64,000 bases of DNA, from contig NZ_JPWH01000004.1 of assembly GCF_003326755.1 (NCBI RefSeq), forward strand, positions 1 through 64,000, read 5' to 3'. Position 1 is the stretch's first letter, and every line of letters starts with the position of its first letter. The notes beneath the pieces were generated by a model. That model worked only from the letters and a program-made list of their open reading frames with translations. It was not told where the DNA came from and made no database searches. Source of the stretch: Thalassospira profundimaris (GTDB lineage Bacteria > Pseudomonadota > Alphaproteobacteria > Rhodospirillales > Thalassospiraceae). Of this stretch, positions 8,658 through 18,961 are shown in pieces. The position numbers and the translations under genes were made by a program.

Positions 8658-10304
8658 TCAGCTTTTCCACTGGCCTGAAACAACCCAGCGCCCGGCAAAG
8701 TTCTCGGGGACCTGAATGGTCTGGCGCGGGGTGGCGGAATCATCGCGTTCCGGGTAATCGGTCGTAAAATGCAGGCCACGGCTTTCATGGCGCCACAGCG
8801 CGGACTGAATGATCAGCTTTGCCACAACCGACAGGTTGCGCAGTTCCAGAAGGTCATTGGTAACACGGAAATTGCCGTAATATTCATCAATTTCCGACAG
8901 CAGTAAATCCACCCGGTGCTGGGCGCGTTGCAGGCGTTTGGTGGTGCGGACAATGCCGACAAAGTCCCACATTACGTTGCGCAACTGTTCCCAGTTATGG
9001 GCGACGATCACTTCCTCGTCGGAATCGGTAATGCCGGTTTCATCCCAGGGCGGCAGATCGTTGAAACGGTCATCCACCGGCAGGGCCTCGGCAATGTCCT
9101 TGGCGGCGGCATCGCCAAACACCAGACATTCCAACAGCGAGTTGGAGGCCAGCCGGTTTGCCCCGTGCAGACCGGTGCCGGCGCATTCGCCAATGGCATA
9201 AAGGCCGGTCAAATCGGTGCGCCCGCGAAGGTCGGTTAAAATGCCGCCACAGGTATAGTGGGCTGCGGGCACCACCGGGATCGGTTCGCGGGTCATATCA
9301 ATGCCAAAACCCAGGCAGGTTTCGTAAATGGTGGGGAAATGTTCACGGATAAAATCCGCCCCCTTGTGCGAAATATCCAGATAGACACAATCGCTGCCCA
9401 GGCGTTTCATTTCATGGTCAATGGCGCGGGCAACAATATCGCGCGGGGCCAGTTCGCCGCGTTCGTCAAACCGGTCCATAAAGCGCGTACCATCGGGAAG
9501 TAGCAATTTGCCACCTTCGCCGCGCACGGCCTCGGAAATCAGAAAAGACTTCGCCTGCGGGTGATACAGACAGGTGGGGTGGAACTGGCTGAATTCCATA
9601 TTCATCACCCGGCATCCGGCGCGCCAGGCCATTGCAATGCCGTCACCCGTCGAACCATCGGGGTTGGAGGTAAAGCGGTAAACCTTGCTGGCCCCGCCGG
9701 TTGCCAGCACCACCGTGCGCGCATTGAAACTTTTGACCCGTCCGGATTTGACATCCAGCGCATAAGCCCCGACACAGCGACGGCCTTCACCGCCCAGCTT
9801 GCGGTCTGTGACCAGGTCGATTGCCAGATAATTTTCAAAAATATCGATATTGGGATGGGCAAGGGCCTGTTTTTGCAGGGTGGTTTGCACGGCACGGCCG
9901 GTGGCATCGGCGGCATGGACAATACGGCGGTGGCTGTGCCCGCCTTCGCGCGTTAAATGAAAGGGCTGGTCATTGCCGCCTTCGGGGTCGCGCGTTAAAT
10001 CGATGCCAAGTTCATCCAGCCAGCGGATGGCTGCCGGGGCATTGCGCGCGACAAATTCGACGGTTTCACGTTTGCACAAACCGGCACCGGCATTGAGCGT
10101 ATCTTCGACATGGTTTTCAATGCTGTCGGCAGCATCGAGCACAGCAGCAATGCCGCCCTGGGCCCAATTGGTGGACCCGTCGTCGATTTTGCCCTTGGAC
10201 AGGACGGCAACCTTTACATGGGGGGCTACCTTGAGGGCGGTGCTTAAACCGGCAGCACCACTGCCGATGACAAGTACATCATAATGATAAGAAAGATCGG
10301 TCAT
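8658..10304 (-). CDS. nadB: L-aspartate oxidase NadB
   Basis: FAD enzyme that oxidises L-aspartate to iminoaspartate, the first step of de novo NAD synthesis. The N-terminal FAD loop [11 protein letters not shown], the substrate-site segment [27 protein letters not shown] and [20 protein letters not shown] are all present in order. 548 residues, normal length. It starts at 10304 with GGGAAA upstream. The partner genes nadA and nadC are not adjacent; nadD is about 6 kb away in another operon. Confidence 0.96.
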   Translation of the reverse strand: MTDLSYHYDVLVIGSGAAGLSTALKVAPHVKVAVLSKGKIDDGSTNWAQGGIAAVLDAADSIENHVEDTLNAGAGLCKRETVEFVARNAPAAIRWLDELGIDLTRDPEGGNDQPFHLTREGGHSHRRIVHAADATGRAVQTTLQKQALAHPNIDIFENYLAIDLVTDRKLGGEGRRCVGAYALDVKSGRVKSFNARTVVLATGGASKVYRFTSNPDGSTGDGIAMAWRAGCRVMNMEFSQFHPTCLYHPQAKSFLISEAVRGEGGKLLLPDGTRFMDRFDERGELAPRDIVARAIDHEMKRLGSDCVYLDISHKGADFIREHFPTIYETCLGFGIDMTREPIPVVPAAHYTCGGILTDLRGRTDLTGLYAIGECAGTGLHGANRLASNSLLECLVFGDAAAKDIAEALPVDDRFNDLPPWDETGITDSDEEVIVAHNWEQLRNVMWDFVGIVRTTKRLQRAQHRVDLLLSEIDEYYGNFRVTNDLLELRNLSVVAKLIIQSALWRHESRGLHFTTDYPERDDSATPRQTIQVPENFAGRWVVSGQWKS

Positions 10305-10532
10305 AATTTCCCGTCATGTGAAGGGTTGTTCGCATTTTCCCCGCCGACCGGCGAGAATAGGACGCCGTGCAGCCAATCTCAAACATTATTACATGGGCGA
10401 GGCGGTGCGGTTCTGTGCCTGGTGATCCACTCTTGCCTTGCTGCAGCCTGCTTTTGGCCCTGAAATATGGATTTTATCGGTGATCTCTGACACCATTAGG
10501 CGCTGTTGCGCCAGATAATAAGGATATTCGCC

Positions 10533-10973
10533 ATGCCCGATACCGATCAGCACGTTACAGAGTCCGGCGTTGTGGATGAAACCTGCCATCATGGCGGCTG
10601 CCATTGTGGGGCGGTGCGCTATGAAGTGCGCGGTAATATTGAAGATGTGGATCTTTGCCACTGTCATTTGTGTGCCAAATTGCATGGCCATGTCAGTGCC
10701 TATGCCAATGTCGATAAAGACGAATTGCATCTGCGCAATGAGAGCGGCCTGCGCTGGTATCGCCTGTCGGAGAAAACCGATCGCGGTTTTTGCAAGGAAT
10801 GCGGATCAGCCCTGTTCTGGCGGGCGGTACGATCCAGAAGAATTGCGATTACGCCCGGTACGCTGGACGGTCCATCGGGCCTGAAAACCAAGTCACAGAT
10901 ATTTTGTGCCTTCAAAGGCGATTATTACCCGCTTGATCCGGCGATACCGGCCTTTGACCATGATGGGGAATAG
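10533..10973 (+). CDS. GFA-family zinc protein (S-(hydroxymethyl)glutathione synthase-like)
   Basis: The ATG at 10533 follows AAGGAT and gives 146 residues. The GFA fold binds two zinc ions through Cys clusters, all seen here: GGCHCG at 22-26, LCHCHLC at 41-47 and FCKECG at 86-91. The founding member was proposed to speed formation of the glutathione-formaldehyde adduct, but most family members have unknown roles, so only the zinc fold is firm. Divergent from nadB and followed by a strong terminator. Confidence 0.85.
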   Translation: MPDTDQHVTESGVVDETCHHGGCHCGAVRYEVRGNIEDVDLCHCHLCAKLHGHVSAYANVDKDELHLRNESGLRWYRLSEKTDRGFCKECGSALFWRAVRSRRIAITPGTLDGPSGLKTKSQIFCAFKGDYYPLDPAIPAFDHDGE

Positions 10974-10982
10974 GTAAAAAAA

Positions 10983-11020
10983 CGGCGAACCATCGTGTGA
11001 CGGTTCGCCGCATTCTTTTA
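10983..11020. terminator. Bidirectional terminator
   Basis: CGGCGAACC (10983-10991) pairs with GGTTCGCCG (11002-11010). It is flanked by an A-run on the left and CATTCTTTTA on the right, and lies between the convergent GFA and RlmM-like genes. Confidence 0.85.
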
Positions 11021-11035
11021 TAAAATGCCCGATAT

Positions 11036-11998
11036 TTACTGGTCTGTTACGCCGGGTACCTTCATCCAGGTCAGTTCATGTTTGTTATTGTAAAGATGAA
11101 CCACCTTTGAGCCCGGAATATCGGCAAATTGGGCAATGGCGGCGTGGTCGGTATCGCCCTGCATTTTGATGGTGCAGATGAAATTGGTCGCCATCCCTGT
11201 TTCCATCCACTGATTGACCAGCCGATACAGGCGGTCCGGGTAACAAATGACATCCGAACACAGCCAGTCAATTGGTCCGGTTTTTACCGGATCAAGGCCA
11301 AAGGCACTTTCCTGCCTGAAATCAACGCGCGGCAGCCTGGCAATTTTCGGGTCCAGCTTTGCCTTGTCCACCGAAATCACCGATGCGCCGGTTTCATGCA
11401 AAACCCAGGTCCAGCCACCGGGGCTGCCGCCCATATCCATCGTCATCTCGCCTTCCTGTGGAAACACACCCAGCCGGGTGAAGGCCTCCCACAATTTCAA
11501 ATAGGCGCGGTTGGGCGGTGTGACCTTATCTTCTTCAAATTCGACTTCGCCGTTTTTCCACGGGCTGGAACAATCCATCGCGGCAATGATCGTATCGGGG
11601 TCAATCAGCGTCCAGGAGCCCAGCGGCGCGGTAGGGGCCGGTTCACCAAAAATCTGCCGTTTTGCCGAAACGTGGGGCAGGTTGGCCTCGATCAATTTGG
11701 CGCGAGAAAAATGGTCAAATTTGAACATCGCCCAGTTGCGCTGGTTAAAGCGCAAAATCTTGGCCGCCCCCTTGATCGAGGGAATGGCAATGCGAACCGG
11801 ATTGCGCCAGACATTTTGCGCCCAGAACACCCGTCTTTCCGGGCCAGGCGCAAACATCAACCGGTCATGGGTTTCAATAACGTCGCCCAGTTCGGCGCGC
11901 AATTGCTCCTCGAACCCCACAGCGGCGAGATAGCCGGTGGCGTTCATCGGTTCGATTACGGCATCAATGCCGTCAGGTGCGGAAAAAATCTCTGTCAT
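11036..11998 (-). CDS. RlmM/FtsJ-like SAM-dependent rRNA 2'-O-methyltransferase
   Basis: The C-terminal half carries an FtsJ-type methyltransferase: SAM loop DMGGSPGGWTWVL near residue 190, an aspartate in WLCSDVICYP, a lysine in CTIKMQGD and the end segment NNKHELTWMKVP. This matches RlmM, which methylates C2498 of 23S rRNA in E. coli. The N-terminal part is shorter than a full THUMP region, so this is an RlmM-related alphaproteobacterial form rather than a proven orthologue. Cytoplasmic, about 320 residues. Confidence 0.8.
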   Translation of the reverse strand: MTEIFSAPDGIDAVIEPMNATGYLAAVGFEEQLRAELGDVIETHDRLMFAPGPERRVFWAQNVWRNPVRIAIPSIKGAAKILRFNQRNWAMFKFDHFSRAKLIEANLPHVSAKRQIFGEPAPTAPLGSWTLIDPDTIIAAMDCSSPWKNGEVEFEEDKVTPPNRAYLKLWEAFTRLGVFPQEGEMTMDMGGSPGGWTWVLHETGASVISVDKAKLDPKIARLPRVDFRQESAFGLDPVKTGPIDWLCSDVICYPDRLYRLVNQWMETGMATNFICTIKMQGDTDHAAIAQFADIPGSKVVHLYNNKHELTWMKVPGVTDQ

Positions 11999-12096
11999 GG
12001 GCTGCTTTTACCGCGCTTTGTTTCACCGTGAAAGCGGCAAATGGCGCAGCGATCACGGAAAGCCCGCCTTGCCGGCCAGGTTTTGTAACGCATAAA

Positions 12097-12127
12097 GGCA
12101 GGAAGCACCACAAAAGCGCTTCCTGCC
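12097..12127 (-). terminator. Terminator for the phytase-like esterase gene
   Basis: GGCAGGAAGC (12097-12106) pairs exactly with GCTTCCTGCC (12118-12127). Read on the minus strand, the hairpin is followed by TTTATG. Confidence 0.7.
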
Positions 12128-12203
12128 AGGATCAAATTTCATGCCTGCTTGTAACGGCGCAAAAAGCTGTGCCGGAGATGTCGGGTCTTTTGTTTGCCGA
12201 TGA

Positions 12204-13508
12204 TCAGTATTTGTCGGCTTTGACCAGATCCTTGATGACAAAAACGTTGGTCGGATCGCCTTTGATGCCAAAATCGTTGTCATTGATCATGGCGATTGAA
12301 CCATCCCCCAGTATGGCCAGACCCTCGATTTTGTTGGGGGCCTGCGGGTAATCGGCACTGTCAAAGCGCAGGGTTTTGGGCACGGCCTTCAAATCGAGTT
12401 TGGAAAGGTCGTTTTCCTGTTCCAGGCTGGGGCTGGTGGACATGTCATCCCAGCGGGTGCCAAGGATGTTTGATGCGCCGTCAAGGGTAACTTCGTGGAG
12501 TTTGGTTGTTTTATCTGTGCGTTCGAGGACGAGAAGACGATCATTGCCAAGGGCAAGGACCTCGGAAACACGGGGGGCATTCTGCTTGTCTGACGGATCG
12601 TTACGGAAGCTTTGCGGGTCATCAAGCTGATAGATATATTCGCCCGAGAGCCGGTTATTGACGCGGTCATAAACAAACAGCCGGGTGTTTTTCGCCTTTT
12701 TGTAAGTCGCGGCATCGGGATTGGCGAGCGGGTTCTGCATCATGAAATACAGTTTGCTTTCATCGGGTGAAACCGCCATCGATTCAATGCCGCGGTTGGT
12801 TTGGCGTTTCACCAGAATGGCCGGAAGGCCAGGGGTTACTTTATAACCCGCGCCATCAAAATCCTGTTCCGATCCGGCCGGGACGATCCGGTTCTGTACT
12901 TTGCCATCAATGCTCAGATGCAGTATCGAAGGCGCGTTTTCTTCGCCGATCCAGTAGGAACCATCCGAAAGGCGAACAATACCTTCCGAATCAATTGCCG
13001 ATACGGACTGTTCAAGCGGACGGCCATTAATGTCCACCGGTTTTTCGGTTTTGGCGACGGTTAGCCTGTTGGTCAGCCCTGTCAGGGGGACGCCGGTTTC
13101 ATCTTTGATTGCTGTGACATCCTTGATGTCAAAACGGCCATCCTGGTGCAGGAAGATGCTGTAAATCGACGGTGTGTAATCCGGTGTCGGATAAATGCGC
13201 ACTTTTTTGCCGTGACAAATCGCATCTTCCGGAACCCCAAAAACGTCCTGGACATCATCACAGACAAAATTGGGGCCGCGATCCGAAAGGGCGTAAAACA
13301 TGTTGGCCGGATCCGACGGGCGCCGATAAGCCGCAGAGCCAAAGCCGATTGTCAGGTGTCGTGGTGTGCCGCCTTCAGCCTGAACAGTGGCCAGATCATT
13401 TATGGCGCTGGTTGTTTCGTAAACCTTTACATCGTTTGCCTGGGCAGCGCCGAAATAAAGTATGGAGGCAATGCCGGTGATCCCGGCGGATATGATTTTC
13501 GGTTTCAT
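12204..13508 (-). CDS. Secreted phytase-like esterase (PF13449-type)
   Basis: A 434-residue exported protein: MKPK, a hydrophobic core and the cleavage-like AAQA end at about residue 24 form a Sec signal peptide. The body matches the 'esterase-like activity of phytase' family, seen in IDSEGIVRLSDGSYWIGEENAPSIL, IESMAVSPDESKLYFMMQNPL and a late GLAILGDGSIAMINDNDF. This is a beta-propeller-like fold found in periplasmic phosphatases, but catalytic substrates are mostly undefined. Monocistronic, with its own terminator; upstream is an AT-rich gap with no gene. Confidence 0.82.
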   Translation of the reverse strand: MKPKIISAGITGIASILYFGAAQANDVKVYETTSAINDLATVQAEGGTPRHLTIGFGSAAYRRPSDPANMFYALSDRGPNFVCDDVQDVFGVPEDAICHGKKVRIYPTPDYTPSIYSIFLHQDGRFDIKDVTAIKDETGVPLTGLTNRLTVAKTEKPVDINGRPLEQSVSAIDSEGIVRLSDGSYWIGEENAPSILHLSIDGKVQNRIVPAGSEQDFDGAGYKVTPGLPAILVKRQTNRGIESMAVSPDESKLYFMMQNPLANPDAATYKKAKNTRLFVYDRVNNRLSGEYIYQLDDPQSFRNDPSDKQNAPRVSEVLALGNDRLLVLERTDKTTKLHEVTLDGASNILGTRWDDMSTSPSLEQENDLSKLDLKAVPKTLRFDSADYPQAPNKIEGLAILGDGSIAMINDNDFGIKGDPTNVFVIKDLVKADKY

Positions 13509-13737
13509 TGGTTGAAAACGCCCCTGATCAAGAAAAGAACGGATGTATTATCCGGACCGGAAGTAAATATGATATTCTGATCAAGGGTATTTTAAATAAA
13601 ATGAGTGATAATAATTTTAATGATTGGTGTATTTTATGTGAATTTTTTTGTTGAATGAATGTGATGTTTTATTTCATGAGTAAAAAGTAAGATATAAAAC
13701 ATAAATACCGGGTGGATTGATGCGCGGAATGTTGATC
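13509..13737. other. AT-rich intergenic tract without recognised gene
   Basis: This stretch is strongly AT-rich compared with its neighbours. It must hold the minus-strand promoter of the phytase-like gene, but I see no conserved small ORF with a ribosome site and no RNA gene. Confidence 0.5.
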
Positions 13738-13738
13738 T

Positions 13739-13795
13739 GTCCGGCAGGTTATTTTTCTGTCGGGGAAAGATAACCTGCCGGACCGTCAATTTTTA
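13739..13795. terminator. Long perfect hairpin after the flavin reductase gene
   Basis: A perfect 14-bp inverted repeat (13739-13752 with 13770-13783, 17-nt loop) lies just downstream of the minus-strand flavin reductase gene. The T-run (CAATTTTTATT) is on the plus side, so as a minus-strand terminator it is atypical. Confidence 0.6.
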
Positions 13796-14401
13796 TTACC
13801 AGAAATCCTCGCGCCGGACGGTGAAGGTTTCGGAAATTGTCGCATATTCCTGATAGCCCAGCCGGGTTAAGGGCTCGAATTTGGTAATATCGACCATGCC
13901 ATCAACGATAATGTTATCGTCAATATGCAGGCCGACCACGGTGCCAATCACCATGCTGTTGGGCCGTTCAGTCGTGCCGCCGGGCAGATCGACAATCTGG
14001 AACACCTTGCATTCCATATGGATGGGCACACCCTTGACCAAATGGGGTTTCACCACGCTGGCGGGCATTTTTTCCAGCCCGGCATGAACAAATTCATCTT
14101 CCTCTGCACCAAGCGGAGCTGAACAGAGATTGATTTCGCGCAGCATGGATTTGGGCGTGACAGCAACGACAAATTCACCCGTCGCCCGGGCATTGGCGGC
14201 ACTGTCGCGCGAGGCCCCGCTGGCACCAAACATCACCATTGGCGGGTTGCCGCATATTGCGTTGAAAAATGAATAGGGGGCCAGGTTGGCGTTTCCTTCG
14301 GGGCTAAGCGTTGATATCCAGCCGATCGGGCGCGGAACGACGCAGGCCTTGAACGGATCATGGGGAAGATTGTGCGGAGTTGTACCCGGTTCGTAAAACA
14401 T
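13796..14401 (-). CDS. Flavin reductase family protein (FMN-binding split barrel)
   Basis: The ATG at 14401 follows CAGGAA and starts MFYEPGT, giving 201 residues; the longer open frame upstream is not protein-like. The family (DIM6/NTAB, flavin reductase-like) binds FMN in a split beta-barrel; members reduce flavin for monooxygenases or act on small aromatics. Family marks are VVPRPIGWISTLSPEGNANLAPYSFFN split across residues 21-48, MVMFGAS and RPNSMVIGTVVGLHID. No monooxygenase partner is adjacent, so the substrate is open. Confidence 0.87.
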   Translation of the reverse strand: MFYEPGTTPHNLPHDPFKACVVPRPIGWISTLSPEGNANLAPYSFFNAICGNPPMVMFGASGASRDSAANARATGEFVVAVTPKSMLREINLCSAPLGAEEDEFVHAGLEKMPASVVKPHLVKGVPIHMECKVFQIVDLPGGTTERPNSMVIGTVVGLHIDDNIIVDGMVDITKFEPLTRLGYQEYATISETFTVRREDFW

Positions 14402-15856
<1,455 letters not shown>

Positions 15857-15904
15857 GAAGGCCCCAGAGCCTTGTTTCTCACGTCAGGCTGACAGGAATG
15901 TGAA

Positions 15905-15940
15905 GACCGAAACGCAGCATTGCGCGTTTCGGTCTTTTCG
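15905..15940 (+). terminator. Terminator after ccrM
   Basis: GACCGAAACGC (15905-15915) pairs with GCGTTTCGGTC (15924-15934) over an 8-base loop, followed by TTTTCGTTTT. Confidence 0.92.
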
Positions 15941-15955
15941 TTTTGTTGCAAAATC

Positions 15956-15964
15956 TGGTATAAA
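15956..15964 (+). promoter_or_regulatory. Possible extended -10 promoter for the small gene
   Basis: TGGTATAAA is a near-consensus extended -10 element directly after the ccrM terminator and about 35 bases before the next start codon. The -35 region is poor. Confidence 0.35.
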
Positions 15965-16000
15965 TTACGGGTTGATAAGTTTAGCGGATCGGAGATGACA

Positions 16001-16204
16001 ATGCAGATTGGTGGTTACGGTGCGGCTTATGCGCCCAATCCCATGCAGGTCCAGCAAGCTGTTGCACCGATCGCCGAAACCGGCGGCAATGATTTGCAAA
16101 CCCCTGCTTCGCAGCGCGTTCAACAGGCGGCAGAAGTTGAACGTGAACAAGCCAAACCGCTGGAGAGCAGCGGTCGGGGCCAGATTGTGGATATTACCGC
16201 CTGA
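16001..16204 (+). CDS. Small hypothetical protein (67 aa)
   Basis: The ATG at 16001 sits 8 bases after CGGAG and gives a 67-residue Gln/Ala-rich soluble peptide; an ATG at 15995 is an alternative start. It has its own terminators on both sides and a possible extended -10, so it looks like a real monocistronic gene. I do not recognise a family. The first residues (QIGGYGAAYAP, later QAVAPIAE) and the end (RGQIVDITA) resemble those of the hypothetical protein at 39058-39411 (KIGSGYNVALP, PVAPVAE, RGSRVDIIA), suggesting two members of one small family. Confidence 0.6.
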   Translation: MQIGGYGAAYAPNPMQVQQAVAPIAETGGNDLQTPASQRVQQAAEVEREQAKPLESSGRGQIVDITA

Positions 16205-16225
16205 TTTTTGATGGTTCAGTACAAA

Positions 16226-16261
16226 AGCTCGCGTCAGTTCAAAATTGACGCGGGCTTTTTT
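16226..16261 (+). terminator. Terminator between the small gene and mutY
   Basis: AGCTCGCGTCA (16226-16236) pairs with TGACGCGGGCT (16245-16255) with one G-T or mismatch, followed by six T. Confidence 0.88.
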
Positions 16262-16269
16262 GTTGGGTG

Positions 16270-17340
16270 CTACAGATGCTTTAACGCATGGCGGACGATT
16301 TTTTTCATTACTGTCGGCAAGGCGTAATCGGCCAGGCCGTCGATCGTGGTCCAGACGCCATCGGGGCCGGCATTGCAATCATGCTCCACTCTTGTTGCCA
16401 AAATGGTCACATCGAGATGAAAATGGGTGAAGGTATGACCCACCGCGCCCGATATTTCGCGCCAGTCTGCGGTAATCGGTGCCTGATCACGCATGATTTG
16501 ATCCGGCACCTCTATTGCGCGCCAGTCGCTGCCGGGAATTTCATATAACCCGCCCAGAAGGCCACTTTCGGGGCGGCGACGGATCAGGATTTTACCGTCA
16601 TCACGCTGCACCCAAAAGGCGTAGCCAACACGGGTAGGTTTGGCGGCCTTTTTGCGTTTGCGTGGCAGTTCCGGGGCGATGCCGGTTTTGCGGCCTTCGC
16701 AAAAGGCCTGCCAGGGGCAAATGCCGCAGGCCGGGTTGCGGGGTGTGCAAATGGTGGCCCCCAAATCCATCAGGGCCTGGGCGTAATCACCGGGGCGGTC
16801 TGGCGGTGTAATGGCGGCGGATTTTTCCTTGATTTCCGGTTTGACATCGGGAAGCGGGGTTTCAAGGGCAAACAGGCGCGAAATCACCCGTTCAATATTG
16901 CCATCCACCGGGCTTGTGGGCCGGTTAAAGGCAATGGCGGAAACCGCTGCTGCCGTGTAGGGGCCAATGCCGGGCAGCTTTAACAGGCCTTCTTCGGTAT
17001 CGGGGAATTGGCCATTATGCTCGCTGGCGACAACTTTGGCGCATTTGTGCAGGTTACGCGCCCGTGCATAATATCCCAGCCCCTGCCAGGCGTGCAAAAC
17101 TTCGTCCAGGTCAGCATTGGCGAGGTCGGTCACGGTCGGCCAGCGGTTGAGGAAAGCGGCAAAATAGGGGCCCACCGTGATCACGGTTGTTTGCTGCAAC
17201 ATGATTTCGGATAGCCACACATGATAGGGGTTGGGATGATCGCCCGGTTCTGCACGCCAGGGCAGGGTGCGGTGATGGCGGTCATACCAGTCCAGCATGG
17301 TCTGGCGGAGTGTGTTGATTTCTTGATCAGTGAAATGCAC
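16270..17340 (-). CDS. mutY: A/G-specific adenine glycosylase MutY
   Basis: Removes adenine mispaired with 8-oxoguanine. The helix-hairpin-helix LPGIGPYTAAAV and the catalytic aspartate in SPVDGNIERV are present, as is the [4Fe-4S] loop CTPRNPACGICPWQAFC with the four ligand cysteines. The C-terminal Nudix-like 8-oxoG domain follows. The GTG at 17340 is preferred: GGAA lies upstream and the product starts VHFTDQEINTLRQ. A TTG at 17394 would add 18 residues. It is divergent from the DUF721 gene. Confidence 0.93.
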   Translation of the reverse strand: MHFTDQEINTLRQTMLDWYDRHHRTLPWRAEPGDHPNPYHVWLSEIMLQQTTVITVGPYFAAFLNRWPTVTDLANADLDEVLHAWQGLGYYARARNLHKCAKVVASEHNGQFPDTEEGLLKLPGIGPYTAAAVSAIAFNRPTSPVDGNIERVISRLFALETPLPDVKPEIKEKSAAITPPDRPGDYAQALMDLGATICTPRNPACGICPWQAFCEGRKTGIAPELPRKRKKAAKPTRVGYAFWVQRDDGKILIRRRPESGLLGGLYEIPGSDWRAIEVPDQIMRDQAPITADWREISGAVGHTFTHFHLDVTILATRVEHDCNAGPDGVWTTIDGLADYALPTVMKKIVRHALKHL

Positions 17341-17424
17341 GGCGGTTCCGTGATATGTTATGCCAATTGAAGAAATCGGCGAAATTGGTGACAAGTTTGC
17401 AGCGACCCTACGGAAGACGTCGCC

Positions 17425-18063
17425 ATGAGCAAGAGAAAAGATTTTCCCATGAGCAAAAGCAGGAATGCCGGTGATACGTCGCGCGCTTCCGGGACGGATC
17501 AGGACAATGTGCGAATAGCTGCGAAAAATGCGGCGCGAAAACGCCAGCGCATTACGCCATTGGCAGGTGATCGCGACCGTTATACCGGTTTGCGCAATGT
17601 TGCCCCACTGGTGTCGAGTTTAACGCGCCCGTTGGTGCGCAAGCGCGGCTTTTTCCAGGCCGAAATTTTATTGCACTGGGGGGAAATAGTGGGGCCGGCG
17701 CTTGAAAACTGTACCCTTCCGGTGCGTTATACGCCGCCGCGCGGGGAACATGGTGGCGGGGGGACCCTGATGGTGCGGGTTTCCGGCCCAATGGCGCTGG
17801 AATTGCAGCATCGCCTGCCGCAAATTATTGACCGGGTGAATACCTATTTTGGCTATCGGGCGGTGGAACGCATCAAGATGATGCAGGGCGAAATCTCGCG
17901 GCCGGAAAAACGGGTCTATCGGCCAGAGCATGTTCCCGAGGGGCCGATCCGCCAGGATAGCGAAAAAGTGATCAATGAAATCGAAGACCCGGCCCTGCGG
18001 GAAGTGCTATTGCGTTTGGGTCGTCATATCAGTGGTGCCGGAAAGGGCCAGGGCGAAAAGTGA
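17425..18063 (+). CDS. DUF721 / DciA-like protein
   Basis: A 212-residue protein with the DUF721 core at about 60-140 (LLHWGEIVGPALENCTLPVRY, then LMVRVSGPMALELQHRLPQIIDRVN). DUF721 includes DciA, the replicative-helicase loader operator of many bacteria lacking DnaC, so a role at the replication fork is possible but not shown. Alphaproteobacterial members commonly sit between mutY and a DsbA-like gene, as here. An ATG at 17449 is an alternative start. The N-terminal 45 residues are basic and low complexity. Confidence 0.8.
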   Translation: MSKRKDFPMSKSRNAGDTSRASGTDQDNVRIAAKNAARKRQRITPLAGDRDRYTGLRNVAPLVSSLTRPLVRKRGFFQAEILLHWGEIVGPALENCTLPVRYTPPRGEHGGGGTLMVRVSGPMALELQHRLPQIIDRVNTYFGYRAVERIKMMQGEISRPEKRVYRPEHVPEGPIRQDSEKVINEIEDPALREVLLRLGRHISGAGKGQGEK

Positions 18064-18227
18064 TGATATATCGCCCCGGTTGAATTGATCCGGCGATGAT
18101 GTGTTTGCGATGGGCGGGTGGTCGCTGGTTTTGTCGAATCAGTTCGCGGCAAAAGATCAACATGGATTTGCCCGATTTTCGGGTGATGTTTGCGACTCGT
18201 TGGTTTCGCGAGTTTTGCGTGGCTATG

Positions 18228-18257
18228 TTGACTTGGCAGGCGCAACCGGCTTGTAAT
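18228..18257 (+). promoter_or_regulatory. Sigma70-like promoter of the dsbA-like gene
   Basis: TTGACT (18228-18233), 18-base spacer, TGTAAT (18252-18257), about 30 bases before the start codon. A GANTC site lies just upstream at 18194. Confidence 0.55.
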
Positions 18258-18286
18258 CGCAAAAGTTTGTTTTAACGGAGGTTTCC

Positions 18287-18883
18287 TTGCTTAAGCCGTT
18301 CAAATACCTTGTCGCGGTGGTGGGTGTTTCCCTGGCAGCGTTGACCGCACAGGGGGCGCAGGCCCTGGAATATAAAGAACATGTTATGGGTGCCAAAGAT
18401 GCACCGGTGACGATTGTCGAATACGCATCCTTTACCTGCCCGCACTGCGCACGGTTTGCCAATGACGTATTTCCCGAGGTCAAAAAAGACCTGATCGATA
18501 CCGGCAAGGTTAAATGGATCTATCGCGATTATCCGCTTGACGGGGTGGCGTTGCGGGCCTCGGCCGTGGCCCAGTGTGCGGGCGATGACCGTTATTTTGG
18601 CGTGCTGGAACTGCTGTTCAAATCGCAAATGGAATGGGCACGCAGCAAGGATCCGATTGAAGGCATCAAACAGACGGTGCGTTTTGCCGGGATGGATGGC
18701 GATGCAGTTGATGCCTGCCTGGCTGACGAAGAACTGATCAACGGGATCGTCGGCTCGCGTATGGAAGCCGAGCAGAAATACAACGTTAATTCCACGCCGA
18801 CCTTCTTGATTGATGGCAAAACCTATGCCGGGGAAAAAGATCTGGAATTTTTCACCGACAAGGTCAATGAGCTGACCAAATAA
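18287..18883 (+). CDS. Periplasmic DsbA-like thiol:disulfide oxidoreductase
   Basis: Begins at a TTG (18287) with a strong CGGAGG ribosome site. Residues 1-27 are a Sec signal peptide ending AQA. The thioredoxin fold has the active site CPHC at 51-54 and a cis-proline in NSTPTFLIDG, as in DsbA/DsbG-like proteins that put disulfides into exported proteins. Length 198. A DsbB homologue that could reoxidise it is encoded at 59.9-60.4 kb, not adjacent. It lies in the mutY-DUF721-dsbA-smc order typical of alphaproteobacteria. Confidence 0.9.
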   Translation: MLKPFKYLVAVVGVSLAALTAQGAQALEYKEHVMGAKDAPVTIVEYASFTCPHCARFANDVFPEVKKDLIDTGKVKWIYRDYPLDGVALRASAVAQCAGDDRYFGVLELLFKSQMEWARSKDPIEGIKQTVRFAGMDGDAVDACLADEELINGIVGSRMEAEQKYNVNSTPTFLIDGKTYAGEKDLEFFTDKVNELTK

Positions 18884-18898
18884 TTGATTGAAACTTGC

Positions 18899-18930
18899 TT
18901 TACCGGCGCGTTATGCAATGCGCCGGTAAA
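18899..18930 (+). terminator. Hairpin between dsbA-like gene and smc
   Basis: A perfect 11-bp stem (18899-18909 with 18920-18930) with a 10-base loop. Only AAAACAC follows, not a T-run, so it may attenuate rather than fully stop transcription into smc. Confidence 0.55.
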
Positions 18931-18961
18931 AACACGGGCCTTTATCGGCCAGGGGAACTGA

